NCBI RefSeq assembly: GCF_000695095.2
Contig: NZ_CP011454.1
Span: forward strand, 868,001 to 932,000
Direction of reading: 5' to 3'
Origin: Gemmatimonas phototrophica
Lineage (GTDB): Bacteria; Gemmatimonadota; Gemmatimonadetes; Gemmatimonadales; Gemmatimonadaceae
DNA: 64,000 nt
Each line of letters begins with the position of its first letter. The first letter of the stretch is position 1. Below the pieces are notes generated by a model, which worked only from the letters and a program-made list of their open reading frames with translations, did no database searches and was not told the DNA's origin. The position numbers and the translations under genes were made by a program. This document shows positions 35,115 through 43,581 of this stretch, one piece after another.

Positions 35115-37208
35115 CTACCCCAGCGTCAGCCCGAGTCTGAGCGTCCTTCCCGGCTGCGGCAGGCCGCATTGGTCGTAGGCTGCGCGGTCTCCCAGGTTGT
35201 CCACGGCAAATACGGCGGCGAGTCGTTGCAGCAGGCCGCTGCGGCGCATGGTGAATGTTCGCGTGATGGCGGCGTCGCCAATGGTTTGCGCGCCCAGCTC
35301 TACCTGACGGGCGAGGTCGGGGTGCTGGCAGTATTGCACGCCCACGTGCCGGGCCATGAGGCTCGCACGCATACCGGCCACGAGGGGCGACGTCACGGCC
35401 AGTGACGCGCGCCGTTCGGGGTTATGCTCGGCGCGGCGCTCGTTGTTGGCGCTGGTGGTGATGGACGGGTCGAGCACTCTGATGCGCTGCAGCGTGGCGT
35501 CGCCGCTGAGCGTGGTGCCCTTGAGGGCACTCGGTGTCCACGAGGCCAGCAGCTCGAGGCCGTGGCTGCGGATTTCATCGCGATTGATGCGACGGAAGAG
35601 GCGATTGGGGAGCGAGATGCGCACCACCGCGTCGTCGAGTGTATGCCGGAAGCCCACGGCCTGCAGCTGCACGCCGCGCTGGGCAAAGGCTCCGCCGTCG
35701 AGGGTGATGCCGGCTTCCATGCCCAGCAGGCGCTCGGGGCGCAGCAGGGGGTTGGGATCGAAGCGATCGAGCGCTCCGCTGTACAGCTCACGCAGGGCGG
35801 CAAAGCGGGCTCGTTCGCTCACGGACGCGTGCAAGCGTACACCATCGTTGAAGCGCAACGTGCTGCCCAGCCGCCAGCCGGCACGCGACAGCGTGCCCAG
35901 CGACGGCCGCCCCCCCGACTGCGGTGTGCGTGCGTCGTCCTGCACGACGCCACCGCTCACCAGCAACCGCTCATGAATGGGCACATCGAGTTCGGCGCCC
36001 AGGCTCGCCAGTCGCTGTTCATAGCGGGTGGCGCGGGCAGTGGCGCGTTGCGCATCAAGCGTTTCGTCGTACACCACGCGGGTGCCGGTGGCCGCGACAC
36101 GAAGCTGCGCGTTGCGGGGCAGGGAATGCGTGGCCGCAACCCGATAGACGTCACTGACCTCGTCACCCAGTTCTCTGGATAACAGCGTGTTGTAGCTGCG
36201 ATTCGTGAAGCTTTCAATCTCCACCTGCTGCGTGCTGCGTCCGACGCTGGCTTGCAGAGAGCCGTAGCCCAATGAGGTTTTGCGCACTCCACTGCCGGCG
36301 GAAAGAATGCCGAGTGTGCGCGACTGCGACGGATAGCGCCAATAGCGCGGCAACTGGATGTGCTGTTCGGGGGCGACCCCTCGTTCCGTGTCGTAACCCG
36401 TGGCCGTGAGCCCCACAAAGGCACCGCTGCGATGGTCGTAGCGCACGGCGGCGTAGCCGTCGAGCTGTTGCTGGTCGGTGTTGGTACGCAGCGCGCGATT
36501 GTCCGGACTGCCCGGGTCGGCGGTGCCGCCGGTGAGCCCGTCGCCGAGGTTGCCGCTGGGGAGGGCAAACCCGTCGCGCTGGCGCTGCGTGATGCCACCG
36601 CGAATGCGCAGGGTGCCGCCGGCCACGTCCATGGGGCGGGCGGCGTTGAGCGAGAGGACCCGGGACGCGTACTGGTCTATGCCGGTGCCAATCTGCAGGG
36701 AGGTGGTGCGTGGCGTGCTGCGCGCGAGCGGCCCGTTGAGGTCCATGCGAATGACCCCGCCCAGGGTGTTAGCGCCCCCCAGCAGGGTGGCGAGGCCGCG
36801 TACCACCACGATCTGCTCCACCCCCGTGGTGGGGATGAGCGACGGGTCGGTGCGGGCGTCCCACCCCACCGTGAGCGGGAGCCCGTCGAGCAGCACCGCG
36901 GCCTGCCGGGAATCGGAGCCGCGGACGCCAATTTCCATCTCGCCACGCGAATTCTGGCGCACGAGCACAAACGCCGTTTGCCGCAGCACGTCGCCGATAT
37001 GCGGCGCCGGCGCCAGCGGCACGGGAAGTGAATCGGGGCGAATGGTGACTGCGGTGGCGCCACCAGTGACCGACGGCGCACGAGCCCCACGAACCGTGAT
37101 GGGCTCAATGCGCCGGGCGGAGGAGTCCTGGCTGGTCTTCTGGGCCTGTACCGAGGGAACAGCGAACAGCAGAGCGGCACACCACAACAGACGAACGGGG
37201 AGTGACAT
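35115..37208 (-). CDS. TonB-dependent outer-membrane receptor
   Basis: 697 residues from ATG at 37208, preceded by GGGGAG. The signal peptide is about 1-22 (SVQAQ). The plug domain is about 45-165 (VLLDGLPL, GVEQIVVVRG, GGANTLGG), followed by a 22-strand barrel rich in Arg/Gly/Thr. The C-terminal strand ends in LGLTLG, without the usual terminal Phe. A TonB box is not obvious (ITVRGA about 38 is the best candidate). Substrate is not clear: siderophore, heme or vitamin B12 are the usual options. It is separate from the SusC gene and has no SusD neighbour. Confidence 0.88.
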   Translation of the reverse strand: MSLPVRLLWCAALLFAVPSVQAQKTSQDSSARRIEPITVRGARAPSVTGGATAVTIRPDSLPVPLAPAPHIGDVLRQTAFVLVRQNSRGEMEIGVRGSDSRQAAVLLDGLPLTVGWDARTDPSLIPTTGVEQIVVVRGLATLLGGANTLGGVIRMDLNGPLARSTPRTTSLQIGTGIDQYASRVLSLNAARPMDVAGGTLRIRGGITQRQRDGFALPSGNLGDGLTGGTADPGSPDNRALRTNTDQQQLDGYAAVRYDHRSGAFVGLTATGYDTERGVAPEQHIQLPRYWRYPSQSRTLGILSAGSGVRKTSLGYGSLQASVGRSTQQVEIESFTNRSYNTLLSRELGDEVSDVYRVAATHSLPRNAQLRVAATGTRVVYDETLDAQRATARATRYEQRLASLGAELDVPIHERLLVSGGVVQDDARTPQSGGRPSLGTLSRAGWRLGSTLRFNDGVRLHASVSERARFAALRELYSGALDRFDPNPLLRPERLLGMEAGITLDGGAFAQRGVQLQAVGFRHTLDDAVVRISLPNRLFRRINRDEIRSHGLELLASWTPSALKGTTLSGDATLQRIRVLDPSITTSANNERRAEHNPERRASLAVTSPLVAGMRASLMARHVGVQYCQHPDLARQVELGAQTIGDAAITRTFTMRRSGLLQRLAAVFAVDNLGDRAAYDQCGLPQPGRTLRLGLTLG

Positions 37209-37290
37209 GCCGCATTCTGGCGGGGGCTGCCTTAACTCCGGATTAATTGGCGTGCGTTGCTGCTCACTGCCGTCTGTGTGGCTGCGGTCA

Positions 37291-37337
37291 GCCGTCTGCG
37301 GTTCACCAATGTCGTGAACTGCAAGACCGCAGACGGC
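37291..37337 (-). promoter_or_regulatory. Strong two-tier inverted repeat upstream of the TonB receptor
   Basis: GCCGTCTGCGGT (37291-37302) pairs with ACCGCAGACGGC (37326-37337). Inside, TTCAC and GTGAA also pair. It lies 36 bp past the MoxR gene stop and 83 bp before the receptor start. It could be a terminator for the former or a leader structure or operator for the latter. No T-run follows. Confidence 0.55.
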
Positions 37338-37372
37338 AGCCACTCAGTTGGCAGATGCCAGGAGCAGCAGGC

Positions 37373-38827
37373 TTACCCGAAGTAGTCTTGCTGCCCCTTG
37401 CGACGCGACTCGCGCTCGGCGCGCGCATAAGTGCCGGCGTCGGAGCGCGAGATCTTGCGGCGTGCCACCAGCGCTTCGAGCACCAGCTCGCAGGCCACCA
37501 CGATCATGGAGTCGTCGCCCTTCTTGGCGAGGCCGAGGGCAACGACGGTGTCCACCAGCCCCGGCACGAGGTCGAAGCCCTTGCGCACGACACCAATGGC
37601 AATGTCGTCGCCCACCTGCAGGGCGCTTCCCTTGTCGAACCACATGATGATCTCGTCGGTGTCGAGATCACCCGTGCGCTCGCGCAGTGTGGCGTCGCAG
37701 GCGCGACGAATGAGTTCGCGGGCAATGTTGTTGCCGCCCACCAGCTCACCTTCGTACTCGAGCTCAATCTTGCCGGTGATGGCGGGCAGGGCCGCATACA
37801 CATCGGCCACACGCGGCACCGCTTCGCTATCGCCGTTGCGCAGCGCGCGCTGCTCGGCGTTGGAGACCACATTCTCCATGGCGGTAATGGGCATACGCTG
37901 CGAGACGCCACTGCGCTTGTCGATGCGCTTGTCGTCGCGTGCCTCGAAGGCAATGCGTTCCACCACTTCCTCAATGAGATCAGGGACGCGGATCTCCACG
38001 CTGTTGTCGCGCTGCGTCCAGGCTTCCTGGCGCGTGATGCTCACACCCAGCTCCACCGACTCGGGGTAGTGCGTAATGATTTCCGAGCCAATGCGGTCCT
38101 TGAGCGGCGTGATGATCTTGCCGCGCGCGGTGTAGTCTTCGGGGTTGGCGGTGAAGCAGAGCAGCACATCCAGTGACAGGCGCACGGGATAGCCTTTGAT
38201 CTGCACGTCGCCTTCCTGCATGATGTTGAACAAGCCCACCTGCACCTTGCCGGCGAGGTCGGGGAGTTCGTTCAACGCGAAGATGCCGCGGTTGGCGCGC
38301 GGCAGCATGCCGTAATGAATGGTGAGCTCATCGCTCAGCAGGTGCCCCCCGCGGGCCGCCTTGATGGGGTCCACGTCGCCGATGATATCGGCCACGGTCA
38401 CGTCGGGCGTGGCGAGCTTTTCCACGTAGCGCTGGTCGCGCGAGACCCAGGCAATGGGGGTGTCTTCGCCCGCTTCTTCGATGAGATTGCGCGCGTACTT
38501 GGAGATGGGGGCGAACGGATCGTCGTTCACCTCGCTCCCCTTTACCACGGGCATGGCGTCATCGAGCAGCGAGATCATGGCGCGCAGAATGCGCGACTTG
38601 GCCTGTCCGCGCAGTCCGAGCAGAATGAAGTTGTGCCGGGCCAGCAGGGCGTTGACGATCTGCGGCATGACCGTGTCTTCGTAGCCCAGCACGCCGCGAA
38701 AGAGCGGGCCGCCGTCCTGCAGGCGGGCAATGAGGTTGCGGCGAATCTCGTCTTTGACGGATTTGGGCCGATTGGTGGCGTAGCCGGAGCGCTTGAGCGC
38801 GCCGAGGGTCTCGGGGAATCGGGACAC
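37373..38827 (-). CDS. MoxR/magnesium-chelatase-type AAA+ ATPase
   Basis: 484 residues if GTG at 38827 is used; an ATG at 38896 gives 507, with a Ser/Gly/Pro-rich leader that looks non-conserved. Walker A is atypical but usable (GLRGQAKS). Walker B is in IFALNELPDL, and sensor-like TANPEDY follows. The AAA+ core is about 60-330, followed by a helical C-terminal region. Proteins of this group work with VWA-domain partners in protein maturation or metal insertion. The VWA protein at 17000 is the obvious partner but is 19 kb away. Operonic context is absent here (flanked by the TonB receptor and a small lipoprotein on the other strand). Confidence 0.87.
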   Translation of the reverse strand: MSRFPETLGALKRSGYATNRPKSVKDEIRRNLIARLQDGGPLFRGVLGYEDTVMPQIVNALLARHNFILLGLRGQAKSRILRAMISLLDDAMPVVKGSEVNDDPFAPISKYARNLIEEAGEDTPIAWVSRDQRYVEKLATPDVTVADIIGDVDPIKAARGGHLLSDELTIHYGMLPRANRGIFALNELPDLAGKVQVGLFNIMQEGDVQIKGYPVRLSLDVLLCFTANPEDYTARGKIITPLKDRIGSEIITHYPESVELGVSITRQEAWTQRDNSVEIRVPDLIEEVVERIAFEARDDKRIDKRSGVSQRMPITAMENVVSNAEQRALRNGDSEAVPRVADVYAALPAITGKIELEYEGELVGGNNIARELIRRACDATLRERTGDLDTDEIIMWFDKGSALQVGDDIAIGVVRKGFDLVPGLVDTVVALGLAKKGDDSMIVVACELVLEALVARRKISRSDAGTYARAERESRRKGQQDYFG

Positions 38828-39053
38828 GGCGTGGGTACTGTTGGGGCTGCCAGAAAATGGGGCCGAAAAACCGCCCGGGGTACTATGCAGGTACAAGGCA
38901 CAAGCGGGGCGAAGAGTGCCCGGATTTGCGGAAGGGGGGGAGAAGTCGCCGATCCAGGGGGCGGAGAGGCGTCATTTACAGTAACAACCGAAAATCTTTG
39001 TCCCACAACGGCTTTCCGTCCCCCCAGAAGTGTGAGGAGACGATTAAGGCGCC
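38828..39053. other. Divergent intergenic region upstream of the MoxR-type gene
   Basis: Between the ATPase start and the promoter of the small lipoprotein lie about 225 bp. They probably hold the ATPase promoter and leader. The segment 38896-38827 could instead be coding if the ATG is the real start. No other feature was recognised. Confidence 0.35.
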
Positions 39054-39081
39054 TTGACACCAGCGTCCGGTACCATACATT
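39054..39081 (+). promoter_or_regulatory. Sigma-70-type promoter of the small lipoprotein gene
   Basis: TTGACA (39054-39059, perfect -35) and TACATT (39076-39081, 4 of 6 at -10) are separated by 16 bp. They lie about 90 bp upstream of the ATG at 39174. Confidence 0.6.
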
Positions 39082-39173
39082 CCTGTCGCTTGACCCCGTC
39101 GGCACAGACGCCGGGGGGGCCGTGCGCTTTTAGGCTGCACGGCGCTCATCACCGCACCGTATGGAGTCTCATC

Positions 39174-39371
39174 ATGAAGCGTATCGCCCTCGTCGCCGCT
39201 GCTCTCGTGCTCGCCGCCTGCTCCGCCAAGGAAGAGGCCCCGGCCGCTGACACGGCTGCCGCCGCCCCCGCCGCCGCCATGGATTCGGCCGCGATGGCCG
39301 CCCCGGCTGATTCGACCGCCATGGCCGCCCCGGCCGACTCGACCGCGATGGCCGACACGACCAAGCACTAA
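39174..39371 (+). CDS. Small alanine-rich lipoprotein
   Basis: 65 residues. Lipobox VLAAC (Cys16) directly after a short basic/hydrophobic leader. The mature 50 residues consist almost entirely of Ala, Asp, Ser, Thr, Met and Pro, with near-repeats of DSTAMAAPA three times. No fold is expected; it resembles short Ala/Pro tethers, such as Lpp-like or spacer lipoproteins, in the outer membrane. Own sigma-70-type promoter and own terminator, so it is a separate, possibly abundant transcript. The gene is short but signal peptide, promoter, terminator and codon usage all agree. Confidence 0.82.
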   Translation: MKRIALVAAALVLAACSAKEEAPAADTAAAAPAAAMDSAAMAAPADSTAMAAPADSTAMADTTKH

Positions 39372-39392
39372 TCTGCTTGCGTGAAGGAAAAA

Positions 39393-39425
39393 GGGGCCCG
39401 CTCGAAAGAGCGGGCCCCTTTTTTG
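39393..39425 (+). terminator. Intrinsic terminator of the small lipoprotein gene
   Basis: A perfect 11-bp stem (GGGGCCCGCTC / GAGCGGGCCCC) with a GAAA tetraloop is followed by TTTTTTG. Confidence 0.95.
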
Positions 39426-39477
39426 TTTGGCTGAGAGGCGGGAATCTGATGTCTGTTGTCAGATGTCGGACAATCGA

Positions 39478-39684
39478 AGTGCGATGAAAACGGCGTTATG
39501 TGTTATGGGTTATCGGGTAACCGAGTAACCGCGGGGGCCCAAGCCAGTGCAGGGCACTCCCAGCGAGGATGAAGCACTCGCACCTCTCATCGTCGTCGTT
39601 ATCTCGACCCTCTCACACTCGATATCCATCGCACCTCTCAACTCGCAACGCTCTCACCTCTGCGTCCCGACTCGCCCGTCTCAC
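39478..39684 (+). repeat. Dispersed 3'-end-associated repeat, copy c
   Basis: Blocks: GGCGTTATGTGTTATGGGTTATCGGGTAAC, then a GC-rich middle, CACCTCTCATCGTCG, CTCTCACACTCGATATCC and CTCTCACCTC. It lies between two converging genes. Confidence 0.85.
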
Positions 39685-41346
39685 CTACTCATCAAACGGC
39701 AGCTCGACGACGCGGGCCGTGATGTCGCCCGCCGGCACGACGACCGTCACCGTGTCTCCCGGCGAGACCTCTCGGCGGATCATGGCCATGGCGATGGGGC
39801 CCAGTCGAGGCGAGATCACGCTGCTGCGCACATCGCCCACGTCCTTGCCGGTGGCATCGGCCACGCGCGCATGCTGCGGCATGGGCTGCTCGGCCATGAG
39901 TCCGCGCAGGTGGCGATTCACATGTCCGCGGAAGTGCACGCGCGCCACGGTCTCCTGGCCGGTGTAGCAGCCTTTGGTGAAGGAGATCGCGCCGAGGGTG
40001 TCGAGGTTGGCTTCCTGCGGAATGGTATTCTCGTCCATATCGACGCCGAAGGCGGGGCGGCCGCCTTCCACGCGCGCAATGTTCCACACGGCGCGTGACG
40101 CGCGGCGGCGTGTGGACGCTTCGAGTCGCTCCCGCACAATCTCGGCATCGCGGACATCAGCCATGATGACGAAGCCTGGCAGGCTGCCCATAACGGGCGC
40201 ACGCACGAGACGCACGCTGACCGGGCCAATGTTCCACATGCCATGTGACCAGACGGGCCACTCCTGGAGGCCGCTCACCATGATGTCGCCGAGGTTCTCC
40301 ACGGTGTGCATGGCGCCGCCAAGATTGGCGACCGCCTGCACGGCATTGGCGCCGTAGACCATCCAGGTGGCCCACTGATCGGACTCGTCGATGACCTTGG
40401 CCAAGCGTGGATTGATGTACTTGCGGGCCAGATCGAGCCACGCTGGCGCGCAGTGCCGCAGCACGGTGAGCATGAAACGGTCGTCGTGGGTGCGCGCGAT
40501 GTACATGTCGCACACCACTTTCCCCTTGGGGGTCAGCGCCACGGCGTGCATCCCCATGCCCACTGCCAGCTGGCTCACATCGTTGGTGACCAGCCCATTG
40601 AGCGCCTCCATGGCCTTCGGGCCCTGAATGGTACTCCAATGGTTCATGGCCTCAAACCACGCGGCATCACGGCGCAGATCGAGATAGGCCTCAACGTCGT
40701 CACCCACGAGCGGCTCGGGGTACACGAGGGTGGGCGCAGACGATGCAGGACTGGTGGTTGGCTCGGTCACAGTCGCAACATAATCAGCCGCCACCGCCGC
40801 CGTATACGGCGTCATTTCCCAGGCGGACCGCGCCGTCACGGCGATCTGCATGGCGTTCAGGCGGTCGTGTATGGTGTCCCAGCTGCGCCGAATGGTGTCA
40901 CCAGGGCCGCGGGGGGCGTCATCGCTGCAGCGCAGCAGTGATACGTGGTGGTCGAGTCCTGCCAGAGCGAGCAGCGGTTCCACATCGCGCCGCTCACTGT
41001 CGGCCCGCACCACCACCCGGTGGCCGGCGGCGGCGGCGCGCTGGAGTCGGGCCACCATCTCCGCATCGAACGATACGCCGTGTTGCACCAGCGCCCGGTA
41101 GCCCCGCTGTGCCCGCAGCGCAATCAACTCGGGCACCGTGGGGTCGCTGGCGGCAAGCGCGGGGAACAACGCCAGCGACGCTTCGAGAAACGTGCGGCCG
41201 GGCAGTGCCGCCGCTACGGTATTTGCATCGAGCACCTGCGACTCCGCGGCCGCCGCATCGAGGACGGCGTGCACGCGGAGGGGCGTAGTGAGGGCGAGTC
41301 CGCCGTCAAACGCGATGATGGTGGCGCGCAGAGACGATGGAATCAG
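39685..41346 (-). CDS. HAD-like domain fused to folate-binding YgfZ/GcvT-family protein
   Basis: The C-terminal about 340 residues are a YgfZ/GcvT-like module: WSTIQGPKAMEALNGLVTNDVS, then GCYTGQETVARVH with the KGCxxGQE signature of YgfZ proteins that assist Fe-S cluster enzymes. The N-terminal about 165 residues resemble a HAD hydrolase: a motif-I-like FDGGLALTTP lies upstream of the first standard start (GTG 41274), and VVVRADSERRDVEPLLALAGL looks like the HAD core. The second motif-I Asp is Gly, so phosphatase activity is doubtful. No ATG, GTG or TTG covers motif I. The frame reaches a CTG at 41346 that overlaps the upstream TGA as CTGA. I list that as start; GTG 41274 (529 residues) is the safe alternative. 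Confidence 0.75.
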   Translation of the reverse strand: MIPSSLRATIIAFDGGLALTTPLRVHAVLDAAAAESQVLDANTVAAALPGRTFLEASLALFPALAASDPTVPELIALRAQRGYRALVQHGVSFDAEMVARLQRAAAAGHRVVVRADSERRDVEPLLALAGLDHHVSLLRCSDDAPRGPGDTIRRSWDTIHDRLNAMQIAVTARSAWEMTPYTAAVAADYVATVTEPTTSPASSAPTLVYPEPLVGDDVEAYLDLRRDAAWFEAMNHWSTIQGPKAMEALNGLVTNDVSQLAVGMGMHAVALTPKGKVVCDMYIARTHDDRFMLTVLRHCAPAWLDLARKYINPRLAKVIDESDQWATWMVYGANAVQAVANLGGAMHTVENLGDIMVSGLQEWPVWSHGMWNIGPVSVRLVRAPVMGSLPGFVIMADVRDAEIVRERLEASTRRRASRAVWNIARVEGGRPAFGVDMDENTIPQEANLDTLGAISFTKGCYTGQETVARVHFRGHVNRHLRGLMAEQPMPQHARVADATGKDVGDVRSSVISPRLGPIAMAMIRREVSPGDTVTVVVPAGDITARVVELPFDE

Positions 41347-42638
41347 AACGGCTTCTCGAGGCTCTCCGACTGCGGCGTGAACAGCTCCGCACCGGTTTCC
41401 GTGATCACCATGTCGTCTTCGAGGCGAATGCCGAATTCGCCGGGAATGTAGATGCCCGGTTCATCGGAGAACACCATGCCCGGGGCCAGCGGCAACGTGT
41501 TGCCGCGCACGAGATACGGCCACTCGTGCCCGTCCATGCCCATGCCGTGCCCCACGCGGTGCGAGAAGAACTTGTAGTCGGGGCCGAAGCCGGCGTCCAC
41601 AATCACCTTGCGCGCGGCGGCATCCACCGCTTCGCAGGGCACGCCGGGCTTGGCCGCCGCCAGCGCCGCGCTCTGCGCCTTGAACTCGATTTCGAACACG
41701 TCCTTCATGCGCTGCGTGGCCTTGCCCAGCACAAACGTGCGCGAAATGTCGGAGCTGTACCCTTCCACCTTGCAGCCGCCGTCAATGAGCAGAATGCTCC
41801 CTTCGCGCACCACTTGCGGCGTCGCACTGCCGTGCGGGAGCGCACTGAATTCGCCCACCTGCACGCCGGCGGATCCGTTGTAGCCCAGGCGCTTGTGCGC
41901 GAGCGACACGAGATCCCCGAAGTCGTCCTGCGTCATCCCTTCCTTGAGCGACTTGTAGGCCGCTTCGTATGCCAGCAGCGTGACTTTGCTGGCGTGACGC
42001 ATGAGCGCGAGTTCGTGCGCATCCTTCACGATGCGGCAGCCGGCGGTAACGGGCGTGCCACTCACCACCTTCACCTGCGGAATGTGCGCGGCGCCGTCGC
42101 TGAACTGAAAGCGCACCGTTTCTTCGGCCGCAATGGTGGCCGTGGCAATGCCGCGGTCGCGCAGCCCCTTGGCGAGAAACGCATACGGGTCTTCGTGCTC
42201 CTCCCACGCGTACACCGTGGCGTCTTTCCCCAACGGCCCGTTGAGCGCCTGCTCCAGCGCCCGCTCCTCTTCAAACTTGGGCGTGACGAGGAACGGCGCC
42301 CCCTTCACCGGAATGATCACCGCCAGCAACCGCTCGCTCAGTCCCCAGCGCATGCCGGCGAAGTACTCCATGCTGGTGCCGCCCGTGAGCATGAGGGCAT
42401 CGAGTTTCTGCTCGGCCATCAATGTGCGGGCCTTCTCCAATCGCGCGCGGCGCTCGTCGACCGAAATGGGCACCACCCCGTCCTTCATGGGCGACAGCGC
42501 GGCAATGGCCGGGGGCAGATCGCCATCGGCAGTACCGGCAGAGCCCTTGGCGTCCGCGTCAGCCGTGGCGCAGCCAGCAAGGGAGAGAGCGGCAAGTGAG
42601 CCGGCCGACGTGGACAGGAAATCGCGACGAGAGGACAT
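41343..42638 (-). CDS. Tat-exported M24 Xaa-Pro aminopeptidase-like protein
   Basis: 431 residues. A twin-arginine signal (SRRDFLSTSAG) with a lipobox-like LAGC at about 22 predicts Tat export and lipid anchoring. An N-terminal creatinase-type domain is about 55-195. The M24 pita-bread domain follows with metal ligands in place: Asp in LLIDGG, Asp in SSDISR, His in GHGMGMDGHEW, Glu in SDEPGIY and Glu in RLEDDMV. It would cleave X-Pro dipeptides in the periplasm. The gene overlaps the fusion protein gene downstream (see the CTGA note there). Confidence 0.92.
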   Translation of the reverse strand: MSSRRDFLSTSAGSLAALSLAGCATADADAKGSAGTADGDLPPAIAALSPMKDGVVPISVDERRARLEKARTLMAEQKLDALMLTGGTSMEYFAGMRWGLSERLLAVIIPVKGAPFLVTPKFEEERALEQALNGPLGKDATVYAWEEHEDPYAFLAKGLRDRGIATATIAAEETVRFQFSDGAAHIPQVKVVSGTPVTAGCRIVKDAHELALMRHASKVTLLAYEAAYKSLKEGMTQDDFGDLVSLAHKRLGYNGSAGVQVGEFSALPHGSATPQVVREGSILLIDGGCKVEGYSSDISRTFVLGKATQRMKDVFEIEFKAQSAALAAAKPGVPCEAVDAAARKVIVDAGFGPDYKFFSHRVGHGMGMDGHEWPYLVRGNTLPLAPGMVFSDEPGIYIPGEFGIRLEDDMVITETGAELFTPQSESLEKPF

Positions 42639-42691
42639 GGCGAGGTGCGGGGAAGGGGAGGGAGAAATACGGCGGTGTGGCGGGAGCGCGA

Positions 42692-43180
42692 TTACGGCTG
42701 AATGCCGCCGCCGCCATCGCCGCCGCTTGACGCGCTGGCGGCACTGCTGATGCCAAGGGTGGCAGCAAGCACGGCGATGACGGTGCCGATCAGGATGAAG
42801 GTGCGCTTGCGCGAGTACGTCCGCTTTTGCACTTGCGCTACCAGTGGCGTGGCAATGGTGATGACGTCACCGTTTTGTGTGAACCGTTCACGCGAGAGCG
42901 TGGTGGTCTGGGTGACGGCAATGGTGATGCTGTCGCGCGAGACGCGCAGAATATCGCCGTCAATTTCGCGGATGTTGTCGCCGAGTTTCTGCCGGACGGC
43001 GCTGGTCCCATCGGTGGTGAGCACTACGACGCCTTCGCCCGGCGTGGGCGTGACCCCAGTGGCAACCGGCACGTTGCTGTAGCAGCCCATGATGGGGAGC
43101 GCGATGGTCCAAGCGGCAAGCGCGATCGTCGGCACGGCGGCGCGGCGCTGGCGATGAGCAGGAGCAGAGGAGTGCGACAT
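42692..43180 (-). CDS. Small lipoprotein with C-terminal membrane helix
   Basis: 162 residues from ATG at 43180. A lipobox IMGC (Cys about 32) follows a long, partly basic leader. About 80 residues of mature beta-rich domain (GEGVVVLTTDGTSAVRQK, then RVSRDSITIAV) precede a predicted helix at about 130-150 (FILIGTVIAVLAATLG) and a Gly/Ser-rich tail. Having both a lipobox and a C-terminal helix is unusual. The gene lies 53 bp before the Xaa-Pro peptidase gene and may be in its operon. No family recognised. Confidence 0.65.
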   Translation of the reverse strand: MSHSSAPAHRQRRAAVPTIALAAWTIALPIMGCYSNVPVATGVTPTPGEGVVVLTTDGTSAVRQKLGDNIREIDGDILRVSRDSITIAVTQTTTLSRERFTQNGDVITIATPLVAQVQKRTYSRKRTFILIGTVIAVLAATLGISSAASASSGGDGGGGIQP

Positions 43181-43264
43181 ATGTGGCGACCTGGAATCCA
43201 TGGCGTTCAGACGGAAATGAGACGAAAGGCGAGGCCGACGATGCCCCTAACATACGGCGAAAGC

Positions 43265-43510
43265 GGGGACCGCGGAAACCGCTGTAACTGCGGTAACTGC
43301 TGTAAAAGCGTTATGGGTTATGGGTTACCGGGTTACCGGGTAACAGCGGGAACAGCGGGCCCGTGAGGGGCACAAAAGCGCGGACGAAGCACTCGGACCT
43401 CTCAACTCGCTTGAATCGGGCCTCTCACCCTCGATATCCATCGCACCTCTCAACTCGCAACGCTCTCACCTCCACGTCCCGGCTCGGCCGACTCAGATCT
43501 CAGTTCGCAG
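43265..43510 (+). repeat. Dispersed 3'-end-associated repeat, copy d
   Basis: Closest to copy a: GCTGTAAAAGCG, TTATGGGTTATGGGTTACC heptads, GGACCTCTCAACTCGC, CTCTCACCCTCGATATCC, then CAACGCTCTCACCTC and CTCAGATCTC. It adjoins the SusD terminator and 3' end. Confidence 0.85.
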
Positions 43511-43516
43511 ATCTCA

Positions 43517-43559
43517 AACAAACAGCCCCCCGATCGGATTCGATCGGGGGGCCGTTTGT
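43517..43559 (-). terminator. Intrinsic terminator of the susD-like gene
   Basis: A 14-bp near-perfect stem (CCCCCCGATCG / CGATCGGGGGG, extended by AAACGG/GCCGTTT) with a 4-base loop lies 23 bp after the stop. A T-run is provided by the flanking TTTG on the minus strand. Confidence 0.88.
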
Positions 43560-43581
43560 CTACCGGTCCTGCGCCAGCTCG

